DNA of 64,000 bases from Patiria pectinifera (lineage: Eukaryota; Echinodermata; Asteroidea; Valvatida; Asterinidae), in NCBI GenBank assembly GCA_029964075.1, contig CM057130.1, positions 6,138,001-6,202,000 of the forward strand. The letters run 5' to 3'. The position numbers and the translations under genes were made by a program. Position 1 is the stretch's first letter. Each line of letters starts with the position of its first letter. The notes below the pieces were generated by a model. That model made no database searches. It worked only from the letters and a program-made list of their open reading frames with translations, and was not told the origin of the DNA. Of this stretch, positions 1-11,645 are shown in pieces.

Positions 1-1887
1 ATCCCTGAAGTTAAGTGACTGAACTGCCGGTGCAAGTACAAGAAAGAGACCAACAAAATAAATCTTCTGTTGGTTTGGCAATTACTTCTTATCAGTAACT
101 CACATTACAAACAAAGGACTTTGCGAAAATATAGATACCTTGCACTTGAAAGTTTACTCATATTGTGCGCCCTGTTGGAAGGAACTTTTCAGTGCCCTTA
201 TACTTTTTTAGGGTGTACCGGTACTTAAGTCATTATGCCTTGATAACATTTTTTTAGAAAATAATCATAAAATCTCTAGAGGGATACATTTCAGTATTAG
301 CGCTACAGTTCGATCGCCCATCTGTGGTACAAGTTTAAAAACATATAAAAACTCTTTTGGCATGGACTATGAACCTTTCTCTCTGCCTTAAAAGCAAAAA
401 ATTACAACACTTGCATTTTGCATGTAAAAACAAGATGCCTAAATGACTACCTTATTTCCATAATTTTCGCAAAAAATACATTTAAAAAAAAAAGAAGACA
501 TTTCACCATATTCTGTCTCACTCTCACTAGCAAACCACTTCAATGGCAAGTATTGTTGTCCCCACTAATTTGATACCCCAAATTGTAGTTCTGAAGATAT
601 TAAAATTCCCACTTTTTAGCCATGTCCACTTTTGCGAAGACTTTCCCATTAGTCCATTTCGAGACTGGTAGCCTACAATGTAGGTCATGCCTGTAAGCTA
701 TGGGCCTATAAAATAACTACTCAACATCAGACGACAACAACCATCAAAAAAAGGACTGAAAATGCATGTGTCTGCTGCTTCGTGTTTATCGTGTTTTAAC
801 ATGGCATATGGATAAATCATCCACGTGTGAATAATGTACCGGTAGCAGGGAACACGGAGTCTAATGTTTTATTTTCAAACATCAGCTTCATATCACCAGC
901 TGAGTTAATATTATCTCGCTGCTAGCCGCTCATCCATAAATACTCTATCCGGTATGTTGATGCATGGTTCTTAAACACACCATTAGGGGATCGTGCCGGC
1001 ACGTGTCTCACAGCGTGAATGCATTCACGGACTGCTGGACGATCCGACTCCGAGTGGTTCGTCTTGCTGTCCTCGGTCATTACAGGGTTTCAATTTGCTT
1101 TTTGCAATGTTGGCGGCGTATGAATTGCACATACTGCCCAATAGGCACGTTTGATTGTCCGGATGAGCATTGTGAATGTGTGTGTGATATGACTGTAGTG
1201 TAAGTGACTGGAGATTTCTCCTTTAATCTCAAATATATAATAAACCTTTGAAAACACCAAAATGTATTTGTTTTGCAGTATTTAGCAGATTTGGGACCAT
1301 CTGGCCTTCATGCAGTGAACAGTAGGCCTACTTTGATAAGTCCCAGTTTTGTTTTGGTGTGAGGAATTATTAAGAATATTGGGAAATGTTTTTCCATGAC
1401 CAGAATGCCTGGAAGAATTTGAAAGCGTTTTGTAAAAATGTAGCAAGCTCAGTATGTACATATGTACAAATGATAAAAACAATTACACAAACTGCAGGCC
1501 ATAGTTGTCACATCATCAATTATTTACACATACGTGTATGAAACTACCAGCTTCATAGCAAAACTAATTTACAAAAAAGCAACTTCCACTTTTAACACGT
1601 CCATTAACTGTCAACTGTAACCTCTTGCCCACACATACGTATCGCGTAATACGTGAATGCGCTGTCTGCAATTCTTCAAATCCTTACAATTGGTACAGCA
1701 AACAATTTCTAAACATGCATTCAGGGGAATTACAGTGAAAACCTTTTTTTCACCTGACATTGAATCTCAAAGCTTGATTAAGTTTTGTGCATCCGAGTCA
1801 TATGCGTTTAAGATACTTCAAGCGATTGTAATCTATGTATTCCCAACAGGCCAGTGCGCCACAACATCATGTAGGCCTAGTAGTTAA
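1..1887. other. noncoding, no gene recognised
   Basis: AT-rich DNA without a recognisable gene. The stretch 970-1200 is richer in GC and CpG and holds a 79-codon open frame (964-1203, +) whose C-terminal half is cysteine-rich. The frame ends next to a GTAAGTG splice-donor-like site at 1200. No family is recognisable and the preceding acceptor is weak, so I do not call it an exon. Microsatellites are absent apart from short A or T runs. Confidence 0.5.
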
Positions 1888-2118
1888 ATAAAATCTGCCA
1901 CAAGCCAATATATAGCCCATCAGGCCAGCATTTATCTCCTTTTTCCTTGGCCTTGGTTACTCCCCAGCTAACGCTGGTACACATTTATACCAGGTGGAGA
2001 GAGGCAAGTGAGGGTGAAGTGGCTTGCCCAAGAACACAACATATGGCCAGCAACTGGATTCGAACCCCAGACCCTCTGATCATGAGTCACAATTCCTAAC
2101 CGCTTCACCACACTCCCC
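1888..2118 (-). repeat. tRNA-derived SINE, minus strand
   Basis: Read on the minus strand, 2115 down to about 2045 carries an A box (TGGTGAAGCGG) and a B box (GGTTCGAATCC). Both match the RNA polymerase III promoter consensus at tRNA-like spacing. The tRNA-like head is followed by a unique body ending near 1910. The body section 1905-1990 (GTTAGCTGGGGAGTAACC and GCCTGATGGGC on the minus strand) is shared with 31935-32068, which shows it is a dispersed family. It is probably a SINE mobilised by a LINE. The head could still direct pol III transcription, but nothing here shows that it does. Confidence 0.75.
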
Positions 2119-2920
2119 CATACAGGCCAAATCACAGTCTTCAGGAAAATCCTCCATTGGACTCTCTAGTTTTGCCAGCAGAGGCTACAGCTCAAAGCCA
2201 CTCGGCTGAAGTTAATCCTGCTATCTTGACTTCAGAAGGTTGAGGACTGTGCATACATTGTACCAGACATTCAAAGTTGATCAGAGAGAGAAAATCAGTT
2301 TGAATCGAAGGTTCTTGTGTACACTTGACCTTAATCAAATGTCCAGTATCTGTACATGTACCTTGAGGAAGCTACGTGTAGGGTGAGCAGATTGCTTACT
2401 GATGCAGGATGCAGGTGTCAGTAATCTGTTTGGATTATTCTCAGTCCCATTGCTGAACCCCGTTTTAAAGAAAAAATCAAACATTATGCTGCATACGTGT
2501 ATGCCATATTCAACTTTTTTCTCAAAACAAACCTTGTACTGGTTTGGGACTTGCACACAACCCGAACGTATGCGACATCCAGAAGATGGTGTTTGTACGT
2601 GGCTGAACAGATCACTTTTGTTGATTAATATCTGAAGTCATGCAGATACTGATTGAATGATCGATCTCACAATAGTTTACAACCGACTTGCTTTTCGTAA
2701 GAAAAATAATGGGCTCCCAATTTTGTTATTAAAAATGCAAAGCATGTGAAAGCATGTAATCTGAGCGACTTGGATACCTGTTTTTCAATTCAATGCAAGT
2801 TTGGACACCCATTTTGCAATTTATGCTGGCTAATTAGGCCCTGATTGCTACATGTAAATGACAATGAGAAACTAATTTTAATGTAATAATAATTAAATAA
2901 TATTGCCAAAAAAATGGTGC
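2119..2920. other. noncoding, nothing recognised
   Basis: Single-copy looking AT-rich sequence. Overlapping open frames on both strands around 2335-2635 are short and resemble no family. Confidence 0.5.
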
Positions 2921-3110
2921 CCTAAGGGAGACATTGTCATAGACTTGTGCACAAAATTGTTTCCAACAAATAATGATACCTAACCCCAATTTTACCTTAT
3001 CCTACCCCCACAAATGTTGGTATATTTATGTTTTGGACCACGAGCAATCGATCTTGAGGCATTAGGACGACATTGAAATGTCTCCCTAATTCCCCAATGT
3101 CTCCCAAAGG
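2921..3110. mobile_element. candidate MITE, GGGAGACATTG ends
   Basis: GGGAGACATTG at 2926-2936 is mirrored by CAATGTCTCCC near 3095-3105, giving a 190-bp inverted-repeat unit. Just inside the right end, 3061-3090 folds into a tight hairpin (ATTAGG...CCTAAT with ACATT/AATGT), so the GGGAGACATT word occurs three times. No coding capacity. No clear target-site duplication was found, so the exact ends are uncertain. Confidence 0.5.
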
Positions 3111-3714
3111 TATAACTTTTGACACTTAAGATATCTCCCAAATGGTACTACATGTATTAACTGTGGCATAAAAACAAGTGATTGATAGTTCTTGTATGAA
3201 ATGTTTGACAGTCTAGCTACAGCCTGTTTTCATTCTTTTTCTTTTTTCCATGCATTGTGTACCAATCAATCTATATTTTAATTTAAGTCTAGAATTCTTC
3301 TTTGAGTTTATTGAACACGGTGTATGTGTGTTCGTAGAGGTCACTAATAGAGTCACGTCAGAAAGGGCAATGAAAAATCAATGCTTCAGAAGTGCCCGAG
3401 TCTGACTGATGAAACGCTTGTGTCTTCATCGTTATGAAGACTGCAGTAAAATGCACACAGCCCTTGAGGTTGAAGAAGGGTCAGGATAGAAGGGTCAAGT
3501 TTTCAACAAGGACTGCATCCCAGTATCTCCCAAACTGCAAACCTGCATCGCCCAGAGCCCCAGCTATGCTCTCCGGAGATTGCCAGCCGTCTCGGGAGGA
3601 AGTTTATGCAATATGCATGGCATATATTGTGTGAATTATTGACTTGATTGGCGGGAAAATATTTGTATTTATAGCCCAGACAGGTGGAATGCTGTTTTTT
3701 TATCTAAAAAGGAC
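3111..3714. other. noncoding, small GC-richer island
   Basis: No gene. The part at 3390-3630 is GC-richer than its surroundings and contains ATGCAATATGCATGG, which resembles POU-type octamer sites. This is at most a hint of regulatory sequence. A 66-codon frame at 3434-3634 shows no known domain. Confidence 0.3.
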
Positions 3715-3803
3715 CCTTTTTTTTTGTTTTTGTTTTTTTTTTGGTTTTTTTTTTTTTTTGGTTTCTTTTTTTTTTTAAGAAGAAGAAGAAAAAGAAAAAA
3801 AGC
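3715..3803. repeat. poly-T and AAG low-complexity tract
   Basis: Runs of T broken by single G or GG, followed directly by (AAG)n and A-rich sequence at 3777-3803. This is simple-sequence DNA with no element ends visible. Confidence 0.9.
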
Positions 3804-4047
3804 TTTGTAAAACAGAAAGAATGGTTCAATTTAAGTTGTTTATTAACTGAGCAAAAATGTTAAGGCTGGTCAGTGTGAGCAGATTTTTTTTTTTATCAAA
3901 CTTATATATATGTACATGTATGTAATACATAACCGCAAGCAGGCAATTACTTCTAATGAAAAATAATCTGATGTAGACATTTTTCAGAGCCCAAGATATG
4001 AGAACAATGAGAACTTTTACAGAAACGAGCAAACTTGTAAGAATCTT

Positions 4048-4478
4048 AGAAGTGTCAGTAGTAGGCCTTTATTCAAGAAAAAGCTAAAGTCTCTGCTTAT
4101 GGAAAGTTACAACAATGCTTAATTTTAGTTATAGGCCTATTATTTGCTGTGAACATATTCTTCTAATGACTTCCCTTAAAGGTTCTGATTGTACTTGATT
4201 TGTTTTTGTTTTGTCCTGTTTGTGTTGGTCCCTTGTCTCTGTATGTGTAACATAAAGTGTAATTCATTGTGTAGTTAAGTTAAAGGAACAAATGTAATTA
4301 GTATTTATCGTAATATATATTTTTTTCTATGCATAATGGACTTCTCCACTTGACAAGCTTGCTTTTTGGAGAAGCCCACCGCTTAATCTTATCCGTTTAT
4401 CTAAATTATTGTCTGAAGCTTTTCTTTTCAAAATGATTAAGTGGAAATAAATATGAATATGAATATGATGACGAATCA
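4048..4478 (+). pseudogene. LINE 3' end: RT C-terminal tail plus 3' UTR
   Basis: A short frame at 4048-4122 ends in a basic, aromatic tail (LFKKKLKSLLMESYNNA, then stop). This is the usual closing motif of CR1/L2/jockey-type reverse transcriptase ORFs. It is followed by about 330 bp of AT-rich untranslated sequence and a short repeated tail (ATATGA-type units, 4450-4472). The layout of last codons, 3' UTR and microsatellite tail is typical of a 5'-truncated non-LTR retrotransposon copy. The 5' break lies near 4045. It cannot be functional. The clade is inferred from the tail motif only. Confidence 0.7.
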
Positions 4479-5035
4479 CTTAATGGGTTTTATCTTGGGG
4501 AAAAATGATTGGTCTTATTCGTGTACATGTAAATAGTACATGTACCTGAAGTGTCAGTTCTTGAATATTTAGTGTCAATTTGTTGGATGGTTATTCATCT
4601 AACTGTTAGTGGTGTCTTTTTGTTCTCATTTATGTTGTGCGCAATCTTTTAGTTTCAAATTTGTCACAAAATATTGGAATTGTTTGCAAATACTCAAAAC
4701 AGCCTCCACAAGTCTCTAACAAATCTTTGTAATGTGGAATATCATGAATACATCGAATCTGCATATATTGCACAATGCCATTTTACAAGGGTGTGAAATT
4801 AGATACAGTACAAATTCACAAATTGAATAAAAGGGGTACATGTGTTTAATAACTCTTAAATTACATGGAGCAGTTGTTCAGAGTTACGTGAGGCCATATT
4901 TGAAGGGATCTCATTTCACAAAGGAAGGCTCAGCCACAAATGTACGCAAATTGTATCCTAAATTTAGCCAATGTAAACGAAAAGGGGGAAAAGTCTGTTA
5001 CGTTGGCCTGACGCAAAATTAGATTACGAAGGTTG
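4479..5035. other. noncoding, nothing recognised
   Basis: AT-rich, single-copy looking. A 60-codon frame at 4840-5022 has no recognisable domain. Confidence 0.5.
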
Positions 5036-5165
5036 TCCGTGGGCCTCAGTGAGACGTGGTAATTTGCTGCTCCGTCGGAGTCGTCTCCACCATTAGACAC
5101 GTGTATATAAACCTGTTTGACGGTCTGATGGATGAAGTCTGGAGCAAAACGTTAAAGAAGTTAGC
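5036..5165 (+). mobile_element. possible Penelope-like element remnant
   Basis: A compact GC-richer block contains a GAGACG...CGTCTC inverted repeat with an inner CTCCGTCGGAG palindrome, then a segment reading CTGATGGATGAAGTCTGG followed by AAAACGTT. Terminal parts of Penelope-like retroelements often carry a CTGATGA...GAAAC hammerhead-ribozyme core. Here both core blocks are changed (CTGATGG, AAAAC), so any ribozyme would be dead. The assignment is inference from the motif layout only. Confidence 0.25.
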
Positions 5166-5206
5166 ATTTGTGGTGTACAGATCCTGTGTATAAAAAAATA
5201 ATCAGT

Positions 5207-5437
5207 CAGTGTAGAGTGGCGAAACTAGAGGCGAAACCTGAATATTCAAGCGGGGCATATATATTTGCTCATGTGGGTGAAAGGTTATGTCTTTAAAGTG
5301 CTTAAACAACCAGTTTATAGCAGAAGGAATAGGGAAAAAAGACAAGACGTGCCTCCTAAAGAAAAAAGAAGAAAAAAAACTGTAAAAAATAAGGGGGGGG
5401 GGGGGGCGCGCTGGCTGCGCCCCCTTTATGGATCCGC
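5207..5437. mobile_element. GGATCC-ended G-rich MITE, copy 1
   Basis: The interior (GGGGCATAT...GCTCATGTGGGT...CAAGACGTGCCTC) aligns along its length with 37309-37548. The right end ATGGATCCGC matches the CTGGATCCGC end of that copy, but the left end has lost the GGATCC word. A run of 14 G lies at 5393-5406. It is non-coding and presumably a non-autonomous DNA transposon. The transposase superfamily is not determined. Confidence 0.7.
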
Positions 5438-5705
5438 TATGACTTTATTATCAGACTGGAAATGGCTTGCACATGATCATTCAACACATACATAGAAGTA
5501 CACCAAAATACATACATAAAGGTGTGGTGCCAGGTACATAGCACATATCATCTTTGCAGGTCTACGGTTACCCATGCCATACTCTTCATACACCAGATGT
5601 GTGCATGATTTGTCGGGATTTTAAATTATGACTTTGTTTTCTCTTGATAGTTGTTTGGATATGTTTGAAGGAACAAGACAATGAAATGTAACCACAGTGT
5701 AACGT

Positions 5706-5777
5706 CATTGGAAAGTAAAATGTACACGTATTCAATTTTGTCACTGGAAAGTAAAACGTACACGTATTTAATTTTGT
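5706..5777. repeat. 36-bp tandem duplication
   Basis: Two adjacent 36-bp units (5706-5741 and 5742-5777) share GGAAAGTAAA, GTACACGTATT and AATTTTGT with only a few differences. Immediately after, at 5800-5835, a short GATAAAGTG-type repeat occurs three times. Confidence 0.85.
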
Positions 5778-5990
5778 AAAAAATGTTCCTCGTGGCACAG
5801 ATGGATGACGATAAAGTGTGATAAAGTGAGATAAAGCATGGAGGAAGGAATAGATACGGATAAAGTGTGTTTTGCAGCTTATTGTTCCGTCTGCAACATT
5901 CCAAACTCCGCCATTTAATCAGGCGCGACATTGAAAGTGGAAAGTGCTTAGCTCTGAAAAGTGGGTTGGTCAACAGAAAAAAATATTAAA

Positions 5991-6538
5991 TTAAAGGGTC
6001 CATGAACTAAATTTTTCTTAGGAACATACATGAAAACTATTTGACATCCCATTTTGGTTCATTTTAATATTCAAAAATGTACTTCGTTAAACATTTACAA
6101 TTGTCCATGTTTTTCCGGACAACTGAGGGCGCTGTTGCTGTGATGTCATTTCAGGAAGACACTGTTAGCTTTAGGGGTTCTGTGCCCATTGAAAACATTT
6201 ATGAGAAAAGTTTGCTCATTGGCTTACTGCCATGTAGCGGGCTGGTCCGATACTGACACAACAACAGATCACCAAAGGAAAGAACATTTATGACAGCGAT
6301 ACATCCAAAATATCTGGCAACTTCCAATGCTGAAATAGCTGCTTGTAACATTGAGGTTTCTGCCCGAAATGACATCAAATTGGTGCCCATGAATATGGAA
6401 ATTTGCATTACCATAAACAAAAGCACTAAAATACCCTTCAAAATGACAAAATGAAAATTGAAAATAGGTTTTAAATGGAACACGTAAGGTGCATTTCCAA
6501 GATTGCATTAGAAAAATTACATTGCATGGGCCCTTTAA
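5991..6538 (+). mobile_element. TTAA-flanked MITE, family 2, copy A
   Basis: The 548-bp unit begins TTAAAGGGTCCATG (5991) and ends CATGGGCCCTTTAA (6538). Its terminal inverted repeats extend into ATTTTTCT, and TTAA stands at both edges as expected for a TTAA target duplication. Two other copies are in the window (30722-31074 and, inverted, 56408-56983). Open frames inside are conserved only because the DNA is shared, and no transposase motif is present. The TTAAAGG terminus resembles Kolobok/T2-type elements; this is inference. Confidence 0.85.
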
Positions 6539-7739
6539 GATATCGGCATGGCCTTTTTCCAAATTTTTTATTAGGCTCGAGGAGTTGCTTTAAGTTAAGT
6601 GAAATTTCTTGAAGAAAACCATTTCCATGCAGCTGTTGGTTATTCTTAACTTGCCTAGTGTACATCACGTGCACAGAATACAGCATAAACGTTACTCTGT
6701 ATACGCAGTCCGGTTTGCGATATATCGCCCACGAATCACCTTCACACCTAGTGCCCTGACCCATATAGCTTCACGCTTTCAATTAGGGAACCCAGGTGAC
6801 AATAATGCCGTGGCACTGATTGAAATCTGTCTCAGGTTCGGTCTGTGATGTCTGCGCTTAATTCAGCGGGTGATGCACTATGTCGGTGTGTCAGTTATTC
6901 AATTAGAGTAATATGCTGTACATTCCTGCCCACTGTGACTTGTTAGTTAAAAGCTGTATAACTTTGATATTCTTATATCTTGGCTGATTTTTTTTTTGTT
7001 ACACACATTCTTACTCATTGTAAGGTGACCTTAATAGAGAGTTTTGGCAGACTGTTCAAAGCTCATGATCACATACATCTGTATACATAGATTTTTACAT
7101 GTGGCGTCATCACTTCATACTTTTTAAAAATTAATATGTGATATGGGAAAGTACTTGTACATTTCTGCCAAAATATATGATGCTCAGGATATCTAAGATT
7201 GCGGGGGATAACACCAAATGATGACTGGCCATATTCATGCATAGCATTGCAAACTGAAACTGAACTTGCCTTTATGTACCGATACTTACACGTCTCAAGT
7301 TTTATCATATGATCTACATGGCTGGTACATATGTAACATATTTGTCTGTGTGCCGATTGCCGAAAGTGTCTGTGTCATAAATGGTGTACATGTAACAATT
7401 AATGTTTGTCACAGATATGTACACATTGTTATACTATACATTTTTGTACATCATTTATGTTTTCACAGATAGACGTACATGTACAAGTACAAGTTTTAGC
7501 TTTTCAAAGTGATATATCCATATCCAACACTCTCCAACAGAGTGCTAAAACCAACACTTTTGACCGCGATTTAGATTTCGCCCTCGTCACAAAATTTCAG
7601 TCTCCGATGTCACAATGTGAAACTCTTGACATTGTTTCTAGCAGTGTTTACTGTTTTTGTGTGTGTTATTTTCACAGTACAAATATTGAAATAGCAAATA
7701 TAGCTAAACACTAGCAATTTGCTATTACAAGGTTTCCTC
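6539..7739. other. noncoding, nothing recognised
   Basis: AT-rich DNA with many GTACATGT words (7325-7490). The segment 7250-7395 shares short words in the same order (AAACTGAAACTGAACTT, then ATATGTAACATATTT and TGTGTGCCGA) with the sequence flanking the element at 37309-37548. It may be a low-grade copy of an unrecognised older repeat. Confidence 0.35.
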
Positions 7740-8060
7740 CCATTAGGATAAAGTCCGTAACAGAACCCCGCAAGTGTCAACTTGTGTGGCCGCTCAGAGG
7801 CTCAGTTGGTCGAAAAACGATAGCTGAAGTGCCCACAACAGCGTAACAGTACGCAGCGGCGCCGTGTTTGTCTCTGATTGTTGACAGTGAAGTGGATTAG
7901 CCGGGGCTTGTGGATTTCGCCTGTTTATCTGTGAGTGAAGATTATTTTGGTAATGCGAGTTTCACGGTCTCAGTTTTCCCTTGTGCTGAGTTTTCAGGAT
8001 GAATTTAGTGGACAATCAAGCTATCGAAGAAGAAAGTGACTTCACATGTTCAGTTATAAT
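7740..8060 (+). other. GC-richer island, possible 5' exon region
   Basis: CpG-containing sequence with a donor-like CT/GTGAGT near 7930, a pyrimidine-rich stretch and acceptor-like TTTTCAG near 7995. The acceptor is followed at once by an ATG (7999) and an acidic frame of about 18 codons (MNLVDNQAIEEESDFTCS), which then runs into LINE tail sequence. The implied intron would be only about 70 bp and no protein family is recognisable. I keep it as a weak candidate only. Confidence 0.15.
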
Positions 8061-8350
8061 TCACTTTCAATTCAATTTTCAATTCAATTCAAGAAGACAT
8101 TTATTCCACACTCCTTTAGAGAATACATCCATAAATAAAAATAATAAAAGTATATAAAATAAAAATAATAAAAGTAAAATGCGCTTTGAAGAAATGATAA
8201 CTTATTTCAATATATGTACAAGAGAAAGTAAGGAGTATGGGGCTGTTTAAGTAAGCCGAGGCTTGTACGTAGGAAACAGCCCTTACAGACAACACTAACA
8301 ACAGAAAAACAACATGATTAACGACACACGGACGAGACAGACAAGACAAA
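8061..8350 (-). mobile_element. LINE 3' UTR with TTGAA tail
   Basis: On the minus strand the sequence runs through AT-rich 3' UTR into GTGTGGAATAAATGTCTTC and then repeated TTGAA units (8061-8092). A tail of short direct repeats instead of poly-A is typical of CR1/L2-type LINEs. No coding part is visible, and the upstream (higher-coordinate) limit is uncertain. Confidence 0.55.
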
Positions 8351-10235
8351 AGACTTACACGGCGATAGCTAACGGCAAAAAGAAAAACAAAAAAAACAAA
8401 GCAGTGTTTTGATTCAAAAACCGATGACGACTACAAACGTGAATAAACATGGAGATAAATAAAGAGAGAAAAAAGGAGAATTATAAAGAGATTTGCTAGA
8501 CTTTTTGGATGAATGGGCACCAAAGTGCGGGTCAGACGGGGTTCTGTGGGGGTGGGGACAGGGGAGGAGGTGAGTTAATAAGACGGGGATGAGGCCTGAA
8601 GGGGGTGGGAGAGGCAGAAATGTTTGAAGCTGGGCATGACTAGACACCTAATTAGCATGTTCGATAAGATTTGAAGGTTTGCATGGTGAAGGTACATGCA
8701 GCAACAAGACAAAGATTTACGGTAGCACCGTGTGACAAATCTCTTTTATGAGTTAATTTGTAAGGTTCTGAAAAGAACTTGAGAAACTCAACCTTTCAGC
8801 GGCTCTGCCTGTCATTAGCATATTTTGTGTTTGTTGCATTTAATGGAAAACTTACCTTACGGAAAGAGAAGCATGCTGGATAACTGACAGTGTTAGACTG
8901 GTCACTGGACGATGCAGCTCTCTCGATGCAGGACTTAGGATGTGTCGAGGCTGTGCGGATTAGTTGCGGTTCTAATGAAAATTAACAAATGAAGCATTTA
9001 ATCCGTCTCGGTCAGACTGGGGTGATTGTCCTAGTGCGATTGCTTTAAGCCTGAAATATTGATTGTTTCAGGTACCATGCTATTAATGTGATACGAATGT
9101 TAAGAAAAGCTAATCAGAATGAACTATACTTAAATTACTATCTTTGAAAATAGGTCTTTGATTGTTTTGGGGATTCGCTCATGAATGTGATTCATTGAAA
9201 TCAAATACTGGTTTACGTGTATCAATTAAAATTTACTGACAGAGAGCAGAGTTTCGAATTGATATTCTTATTGAATAATATTTATAATGATTACTTGAAA
9301 CTTTCGATAGCTATAAGTACAATACAGATGTACATCCATGGACATTCGTAGTAGGCCTACCGTGTATTATTAGTACACAAATGTGTGTGTGGTGTTCATG
9401 TACAACAGTGGATGTCATGTGATAATGATCAGACAAAAACAACATTGCAAAGAGAACAGGAAATGAAACTATAGCTATTCGTAGGGTGGTTTCTGTTTTG
9501 ATGCTAAACACATTCAGGATGTTGCTCAGATGATACAAAATGAAAGACGTCCAATGTGTAGGTTGTCACGGATTCAGACAAATAATATTTCCCCGTTGGT
9601 TTGAAGGTACCGGTATTAATGGACATCATTTGTAGAATATGTACTGTTGCCGATTCGATTAAAGGAACAACAATGTAGTCTGAAGCAGGTTATATAAAAG
9701 AGAAAACTGTCAAAATTCATCTCAATTTTTCATGATGAAAAGCAGGGTTTCCATTGAAAGCCTTCCCTTCCAAAATTTTCATTAAAAGTAGGGTAGATCA
9801 TTTGTCATTTGTGCATTTTTTTTGCCTTGGAAGCAACAGTGCTCAAAATCTAAAGACGGGTGCTTAATGACTAACCTGCATGATGAAGCTTTAGCTCACT
9901 GAATGCTGTATATTCCGAGTAAAACAATATTCTAGGATCTCAATTTCAACTCAAATGTTGCCGAGTCATGTTTTGAATTGCGCCCGAAATCAGCATCCGG
10001 GTCACGTTCTTATTCAGTCGATTACAGCTACGTGATGTCAGTGCACAGAACTGACGAATAATACCAACCGTGCGCGTGTGCGTCATGTCAACGCTTGCGC
10101 GCACCCATTCACAGATTCACCGAATTACAAACCAACAACCTGTACTAACGGAAATTTCTAAAAATGCATCACGTGACACATCTTTGGAAATGGCCTTCTT
10201 TGATTGTTTTCTTCAAAGTGACAGCATTCCAGCAA
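8351..10235. other. noncoding, nothing recognised
   Basis: Mostly AT-rich single-copy looking DNA. There is a purine-rich G tract at 8520-8610 and a GC-richer patch at 9985-10110 with CpGs. No domain is recognisable in any frame. Confidence 0.45.
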
Positions 10236-10356
10236 GAACAATTTCACAGGGAGTTTAGTGCCATTACTATCTTTAAACCAAGTAAGCTTTTCAACGACAA
10301 TTTTGTCAGTTACTGTACTTTTTGGATAGTTGCAAATGATCTACATGTACTCTTTA
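10236..10356. mobile_element. TTAAAG small MITE, family 3, degenerate copy
   Basis: AATTTCACAGG, CCAAGTA, TTTTCAACGACAA, CAGTTAC and GTTGCAAATGAT follow in the same order as in the intact element at 44203-44323, and the right edge still ends at TTAA (10353-10356). About 20 bp of extra sequence (10256-10275) interrupts it, and the left inverted repeat is not recognisable. It is a diverged relative. Confidence 0.6.
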
Positions 10357-10599
10357 ACTTGCACCCTCTTGTGGTAATGATCCCCAGGTTATCCCTCGGG
10401 AATATAATTCTCATATGAAACCGATTGCAAACTTAAACTAAATTTGGTCAATTGGGAGCATTATTTGAAGAAAAAAAAGAAGAAAAGGAAATGACGAGAG
10501 GATGCTTCATCCTGTTAGTTACTTGCAATCAAATAGGGTATTTCATAATGAATTTTGAAGTTTCACTGTGGGTGTTTTGGCAAATGGTGTTCACTACCT

Positions 10600-11140
10600 T
10601 TAAAGGGAAAATGCAACATTTGCAAACATCAAAAAATAAAACTACCAAATCATTTTGAAATACCTTGCTGGACTGTTAGTGAATGACAGAGTAAAGCATC
10701 CTGTTAAATCATGGCACCTGGTATACTGTCATTTTCAAGAAAAGTGGTATTTTTGTATTAATTTCCAACGCTGGTGGGCCGACCAGCGTTGTAAAAAAAC
10801 TGCCTTTTTTCAAATACTGCTACTAATTGACCATAAATAGTTATTCCGCTTTTTCTTTGCAATTGTTTACCCACCTGTGAAGGGGTACAAGCCTGCTAGA
10901 CTGATTCTCTGACCTTACAATTTCCCAAAGTCATGATTGCTCCGTTTCATCTAAAGTGGGGTCAGGGAACCAGACTACAAGAACATGATTGGTTTTCATG
11001 GTTTTTCCAGCATCTACAAGCCCAAAACGTGAAACAAGTCATTTCAACAATATTTGCTATAACATACTAATCCTCCAAATCCATTTATTTCCAAAAATTG
11101 CAACAAAAGCAAATGTTGTTCATTTGTACATTCCCTTTAA
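10600..11140 (+). mobile_element. TTAA-flanked MITE, family 1, copy 1
   Basis: This 541-bp unit starts TTAAAGGGAAAATGCAAC and ends GTACATTCCCTTTAA, with AACATTTGC/GCAAATGTT continuing the terminal repeats inward. It aligns end to end with 59033-59718 once the 157 bp of insertion in that copy is removed. A 10-bp hairpin (CAACGCTGGT/ACCAGCGTTG) sits at 10766-10791 and is partly kept in the other copy. Non-coding. TTAA at both ends is the target duplication. The ends fit the TTAAAGGRR pattern reported for Kolobok/T2 elements. Confidence 0.88.
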
Positions 11141-11530
11141 GTCTGATTAAAAAAAGACCAATGCTGTGACATTTGGAAATATCTGGCAATTGTCAACGTG
11201 TAGAGTTACTGGGATCCAAAGACTTCTTGTGAAATATAGCCAACTGTTTGTCCTGTTGATTACTGAAGTAATCTTCCTATATTATCTGATTAATAAGCCA
11301 ACTTATCTATATTACCTGTTTATAATACATGTTACAATGTCCACATACCGGGTATTGTTGTCAAAGAAACTGCTAAACGGGTCAAAATCGCACAGTAGAT
11401 TAATTACGTACATACATGTACTACATATCTAGTAATCAGAATTTCAAGTTAATTTCATTCAGCTTTCAGAACGACAGACAATATCATTTCATGAAAACAT
11501 TGAAATAAACAACAAAGGGACACACTACTT
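11141..11530. other. noncoding, nothing recognised
   Basis: AT-rich. An 88-codon frame (11166-11432) shows no domain. Confidence 0.45.
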
Positions 11531-11640
11531 TCAATAAATATCATCATCATCTCGTTGGACTGCAACAAAAGCACGCCACACATTACGGTCTCCCATGGCC
11601 GTCCTGATCTCAGCTGCGGAGGCTAGTTCAGTAGCCCAGT
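11531..11640 (-). pseudogene. RTE-like LINE RT C-terminus fragment
   Basis: On the minus strand a frame ending at the stop complement 11531-11533 encodes ...MGDRNVWRAFVAVQRDDDD.... The R-x-x-W-R-x-x-V pattern followed by an acidic run is the common last segment of RTE/BovB-type reverse transcriptase ORFs. The coding end passes into ATG/TGA-type repeats, as in the second fragment at 28948-29060. Only about 35 codons remain. It is a dead 5'-truncated copy; the clade is inferred. Confidence 0.6.
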
Positions 11641-11645
11641 AATTA

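Noticed and set aside
964..1203. 79-codon frame with cysteine-rich end and a GTAAGTG donor-like site.
   Set aside because: The acceptor side is weak, the frame has no recognisable family, and a donor six-mer occurs often by chance.
6199..6562. 94- and 97-codon minus-strand frames similar to a frame at 56460-56717, suggesting a conserved protein.
   Set aside because: Both lie in copies of the same MITE, so the similarity is at DNA level. The frames are not otherwise preserved in the third copy and hold no motif.
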